Assembly (NCBI GenBank): GCA_021107605.1
Contig: JAIOSN010000141.1
Coordinates: forward strand, 1-15,791
Length of the DNA stretch: 15,791 nt
Direction: 5' to 3'
DNA from: Anaerolineae bacterium
GTDB taxonomy: Bacteria > Chloroflexota > Anaerolineae > B4-G1 > SLSP01
The notes beneath the pieces were generated by a model. That model was given only the letters and a program-made list of their open reading frames with translations. It was not told where the DNA came from and did not search any database. Both the position numbers and the translations under genes were made by a program. Below are positions 12,614-15,791 of the stretch, piece after piece. Numbering within the stretch: the first letter of the stretch is position 1; every line of letters begins with the position of its first letter.

Positions 12614-14419
12614 TCAGTATCTTTCCCAAGTGACAAATTGCCAGCTTTCTTTCTTCGCCTTTGTTTTCAATCGGCTAATATAGCTTGGAACAACTGAATA
12701 TCTACATCGAGGCGGACAGGTCTTGGTATAGAGAAGACACAATGCTTGTTTTGCCCGAGTTGCTCCCACATATAGTAATCGTTTGCCATTAGAATTAGTC
12801 TTAATCCTCTCTACGCCGGTTATGATTACCACCTGAAACTCTGTACCTTTGCTGCTGTGCAAGGTAGTTAGTTGCACACTAGGATTTAGATTCACGAACT
12901 TCCTCAGAGTTAGATCCTCTAGCTCATTGTCTGGTGAAGTTAGTCTAAACAAATTGTAGAACTCTTCAACTTCATCTGGATAAGTATCTTTATACTGTTC
13001 TAGAGATGTTTCTAAATCCAGAGATTCAATAACTTCAGCTAACCAGTCGTGCAATAGTTGGTCGGAATTTCTCAAGTTCCACAAGATCTTTGCCAAATGT
13101 ATTCGAGCATTATTTGTCTCTTTATCAAGCGTTAGCGTTGGACTGTAACCAATCTGTTGCCAGATAGCTAAAAGGTCATCAAAATTGTATCTTTCGCTTG
13201 TTTGCTCCTTCCATCCCCTCAGACACCAATATCCCAAATCCTCTAGCCACTTTATGAGTTCCATACCTCGATCATAATGCGGGTGTTTGTCGAGAACAAA
13301 ATCAATGTGCTGGCTTTCAAAAACCTCGGCTATTATCTCTATACCTTTTCCTCGCCAAGGATCTATGACTGCTATCTCGTTGTTCTGTATTCCCATCTGT
13401 TGGTATCTTTTAACTATCCCGACAGCCACCTCAGCCTGCTGTTGAATTCCCTTGCTACACTCAATTACCTCGCATTGTCCTCCGGTCTCATCAGACCAGT
13501 TTTCCCTGCGGGCATCAAGGAGAGTCTGTGCGATTCCTATAATCTCTTGCTTCGAACGGTAGTTTGTCTCCAACTCGATTTTGGGCTGCATGTCAGGACG
13601 CTCTGAGAGTTCTCTAAGATACTTGGGGTCAGTACCAGCAAAATCGAAAATTGACTGATCAGGGTCACCTATAGCAAATAATTTCATGGGGGTTTGGTCA
13701 ACCATTTCTGTTACGATTCGATATAGAGGATAGCCCAAATCTTGATATTCATCAACGGCGAACCAAGGAAACCTTGCATATATACTTTTTCTAACTATAT
13801 CGTGATCAATGATTAATCGCAGTGCAGTATGGATAATCATATCAAAATCCACATATTGCAAATCGAGAAGGTACTGTTTATATATCTGGATTGCTCGACC
13901 AATATCTCGATGGTCTTTCCATTGATTAAAAGGAATATCTGCTCTTTGCTGACGACATTTTACAAAAGCACCTTTGATATCCCAGTTTTTTTCTGGGTCA
14001 TAATCATCCCCAAATGCTTCTTTCATAGCTTTATCAAAACAAGCATCTTTGATTAATTGCGGTGCTATACGGATTACTTCAGGTAGCCCCGTATCAAATA
14101 CTTCTTTGAAGGGTAACACTACTTGCCCAAGGCTAAACCCATGTATAGTTCCAACAAAGATGTTTGGACGATCCAAGATTCCCAGAGAATATAGCCGCCT
14201 TTCCAACTCTTTTGCCATCATGCGAGTATAAGTAAGACAGGCTATACCTCTCGGCGGATTAGTTTTCTCGCGTAGCAGTTGAGCAACTTTTAATGCAAGA
14301 ACACGGGTTTTGCCGCTTCCGGGCCCAGCAATAACGACTGTGCTATCTGTCCTCTGGAAAGCCATCTTCTGTTTCTCGTTTTCTTCTATTTCATCTATCC
14401 ACCTGAGATATAGATTCAT
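12614..14419 (-). CDS. gajB: UvrD/PcrA-like superfamily 1 helicase, Gabija GajB
   Basis: 601 aa. The SF1A helicase motifs are complete: Walker A AGPGSGKT (Lys37), motif Ia LTYTRMMAKELERRL, Walker B DEYQD (223-227), motif III GDPDQSIF (251-258), motif IV NYRS (286-289), motif V HSSKGTE (521-527), motif VI YVGATRAK (550-557). It is therefore a predicted active ATP-dependent DNA translocase. In Gabija, GajB works with GajA: GajA nicks DNA when nucleotide pools fall, and GajB is activated by DNA ends and hydrolyses nucleotides. The upstream partner is an OLD-family nuclease whose stop codon overlaps this gene's ribosome site, which is the GajA-GajB arrangement. The start chosen is ATG 14419 (GAGG 6 nt upstream); an in-frame TTG at 14431 would overlap gajA. 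It is somewhat longer than the roughly 490-aa GajB I know from Bacillus cereus. AT-rich compared with the metabolic genes, as expected of acquired defence DNA. Confidence 0.85.
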   Translation of the reverse strand: MNLYLRWIDEIEENEKQKMAFQRTDSTVVIAGPGSGKTRVLALKVAQLLREKTNPPRGIACLTYTRMMAKELERRLYSLGILDRPNIFVGTIHGFSLGQVVLPFKEVFDTGLPEVIRIAPQLIKDACFDKAMKEAFGDDYDPEKNWDIKGAFVKCRQQRADIPFNQWKDHRDIGRAIQIYKQYLLDLQYVDFDMIIHTALRLIIDHDIVRKSIYARFPWFAVDEYQDLGYPLYRIVTEMVDQTPMKLFAIGDPDQSIFDFAGTDPKYLRELSERPDMQPKIELETNYRSKQEIIGIAQTLLDARRENWSDETGGQCEVIECSKGIQQQAEVAVGIVKRYQQMGIQNNEIAVIDPWRGKGIEIIAEVFESQHIDFVLDKHPHYDRGMELIKWLEDLGYWCLRGWKEQTSERYNFDDLLAIWQQIGYSPTLTLDKETNNARIHLAKILWNLRNSDQLLHDWLAEVIESLDLETSLEQYKDTYPDEVEEFYNLFRLTSPDNELEDLTLRKFVNLNPSVQLTTLHSSKGTEFQVVIITGVERIKTNSNGKRLLYVGATRAKQALCLLYTKTCPPRCRYSVVPSYISRLKTKAKKESWQFVTWERY

Positions 14420-14425
14420 CTCTGA

Positions 14426-14430
14426 CCTCA
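14426..14430 (-). promoter_or_regulatory. Ribosome site of gajB overlapping the gajA stop codon
   Basis: On the - strand TGAGG (14430-14426) contains the gajA stop TGA and is followed 6 nt later by ATG 14419. This makes gajB translation dependent on gajA and supports ATG over the TTG at 14431. Confidence 0.65.
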
Positions 14431-15791
14431 AATCTGGGATCGTTCTGCTTCAACTCTTTTTACAATGTAATAGATGCCCTCCCGTATATACTCAGGAACA
14501 ATTGCTTCTTTACTCTCTTTAATTTTGAGATTGCTGGCTTTCTCTCTGATGTGTCGGATGAGTCTATGAGCAAACCGCCCCTTACCCCAACGAGTGTCAG
14601 CGATGGATTTCAAGATCTTCTTCATATTTTCAGGGGTTGGTTCATTTGAGTACTGGTCAATATGATCAGATCCAGCTTTAACTGCTACCCCCATCTCAGA
14701 GCCAAGTTCAGTGAAAGCCTTCTTTAGTTCCTCATGAAGTCCAGCTTCCAGCAGTGTTGGTTCCAAAGTCCAATCATTGACAAAGATCCCAAACCATCTC
14801 AAATACCTACGTATGATATCGCAACGCTTACGATCATCGCCAGCATATTTCTGTTTTAGCTTATCATACAAAACAGGCTTGATTATTCTTTTGAGAGTAT
14901 CTATGCCTCTTTCAAGACCCGTATAATCTTGTTCGTGATCACCATCTGTCAAGACCAAGAAAGGAATTCCAAATTTATGAGCCAGAGTTACAAGTAGTGA
15001 GAAGTGCGTTCCATAGGTATTACAAAGTGCGATGCCGTACTTGTCGAGTGGCTTCTCCAAGATTTCAGCAAAGTTGCTAACAAGCAGCATCTCAACATCA
15101 CCTTCAACAAGGATAACCCCTTTGGAGAATAACATTTCTGACTTTGTGATATCAAGAAAGCGATCAAGATCTTTCCTGTCACGTGGATCCAAGTTACTGA
15201 TAAAACTGTAAGCAGACCTTAAATCACAACCTTGATTTCCACAGTTCTTCACCAAGACTAAATCCTCGACCTTGACCACACTAGCCAAGTGTGGAGAGTG
15301 GGTAGATATAATAACTGGTTGTTTTCTTTCCTGAGCTTTATCAAAAAAGTCGTTGAAAACGAGTCTTTGTAGATGTGGGTGAAGATGTGCTTCTGGTTCT
15401 TCCAGAGCAACAATCGGGATGAACCTTTCTTGTGATTGGGCCCGCCTAATCTGCTGTTTTTCTAGAAATAGGGCTAGCAGAGTTAGGTAGAGCACATTTT
15501 GAAGACCAAGGCTTGTTCTATCCAGTGTTCTATGCTTATCTCCCTCAGCAAACAATCTCAAGTCTTGCTCAAGAGCCTTTGCTGTAGTCGCATTCAAGCC
15601 TAACTGTGGGTCAATTGTGTAAATCTCCCCTACCATTTCTTTCAGCCTCTCCCGAATACTGTCTTGAAGACTGCTTAATGGATTTAATTCTAGAACATCA
15701 TTACTAACTGCTCGGACTCTGTCAGCAAATGGCTGGAGTTGTTCGATTTCAAGGCCTGTCAATTCAACCAACTGCCTCAAGGGGGAACGTC
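14428..15791 (-). CDS. gajA: OLD-family ATPase/TOPRIM nuclease, Gabija GajA (N-terminus outside window)
   Basis: About 454 residues are visible; the frame is open at the right edge, so the Walker A part of the ATPase is missing only because of the window. Counting from base 15780, the ATPase signature region LGLQNVLYLTLLALFLE (91-107), Walker B VALEEPEAHLHPH (124-136) and the switch histidine STHSPH (159-164) are present. A TOPRIM domain follows: VILVEGD with Glu226, then LTDGDHEQD with Asp279/Asp281, the acidic residues that bind Mg2+ for DNA cleavage. This is the class 2 OLD layout. OLD proteins occur alone or in other systems, but the overlapping UvrD-like helicase is the Gabija hallmark. 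The visible part plus a missing ~100-150 residues would match the ~580-aa GajA length. No frameshift or lost catalytic residue is seen, so the system looks functional as far as visible. Confidence 0.87.
   Translation of the reverse strand, partial: RSPLRQLVELTGLEIEQLQPFADRVRAVSNDVLELNPLSSLQDSIRERLKEMVGEIYTIDPQLGLNATTAKALEQDLRLFAEGDKHRTLDRTSLGLQNVLYLTLLALFLEKQQIRRAQSQERFIPIVALEEPEAHLHPHLQRLVFNDFFDKAQERKQPVIISTHSPHLASVVKVEDLVLVKNCGNQGCDLRSAYSFISNLDPRDRKDLDRFLDITKSEMLFSKGVILVEGDVEMLLVSNFAEILEKPLDKYGIALCNTYGTHFSLLVTLAHKFGIPFLVLTDGDHEQDYTGLERGIDTLKRIIKPVLYDKLKQKYAGDDRKRCDIIRRYLRWFGIFVNDWTLEPTLLEAGLHEELKKAFTELGSEMGVAVKAGSDHIDQYSNEPTPENMKKILKSIADTRWGKGRFAHRLIRHIREKASNLKIKESKEAIVPEYIREGIYYIVKRVEAERSQI

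Noticed and set aside
1..15791. CRISPR array, insertion sequence or rRNA/tRNA gene
   Set aside because: No regularly spaced repeats, no transposase-like product and no recognisable structural RNA were seen on either strand.

Overview
The window looks like a chromosomal segment from an anaerobic or facultatively anaerobic bacterium. Its core is a formate/hydrogen metabolism locus and its right end is a phage-defence locus. Moderately GC-rich metabolic genes, a NAD-type formate dehydrogenase, a HoxU/NuoG-like hydrogenase subunit and a group-3d-like [NiFe] hydrogenase would fit Chloroflexota (Anaerolineae-like). That taxonomic guess is inference from gene style only and cannot be proved here.

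Left block (1-4050, + strand): the C-terminal part of a NuoF/HoxF/FdsB-type flavoprotein, cut by the window edge, is followed by a complete 907-aa formate dehydrogenase catalytic subunit with a NuoG-like iron-sulfur N-terminus and a cysteine (not selenocysteine) active site. A strong intrinsic terminator ends this unit. Second block (4066-6666, - strand): a Na+/phosphate symporter-type protein with a PhoU-like tail, then a FocA-type formate channel. Third block (7139-11936, + strand, divergent from focA): a HoxU-like electron-transfer subunit with a NuoG-like C-terminal extension, hydrogenase small subunit HoxY, large subunit HoxH, a maturation protease and HypA. A badly decayed hypB remnant follows and ends in a 70-bp near-copy of the formate dehydrogenase 3' end plus terminator. 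Right block (12614-15791, - strand): an OLD-family ATPase/TOPRIM nuclease (cut by the window edge) overlapping a UvrD-like helicase. This is the GajA-GajB arrangement of the Gabija anti-phage system, in visibly more AT-rich DNA.

Working together (inference): FdhF oxidises formate or reduces CO2 and passes electrons along its Fe-S chain to the NuoF-like NAD(H)/FMN subunit. HoxUYH exchanges electrons with H2. No hoxF or hoxE lies in the hox operon, so the diaphorase beside FdhF may serve both halves. That would give a soluble NAD-linked formate-hydrogen system, with FocA moving formate across the membrane. The hydrogenase maturation tail (protease, hypA, broken hypB) stops where the defence locus begins, which points to a rearrangement at that border.
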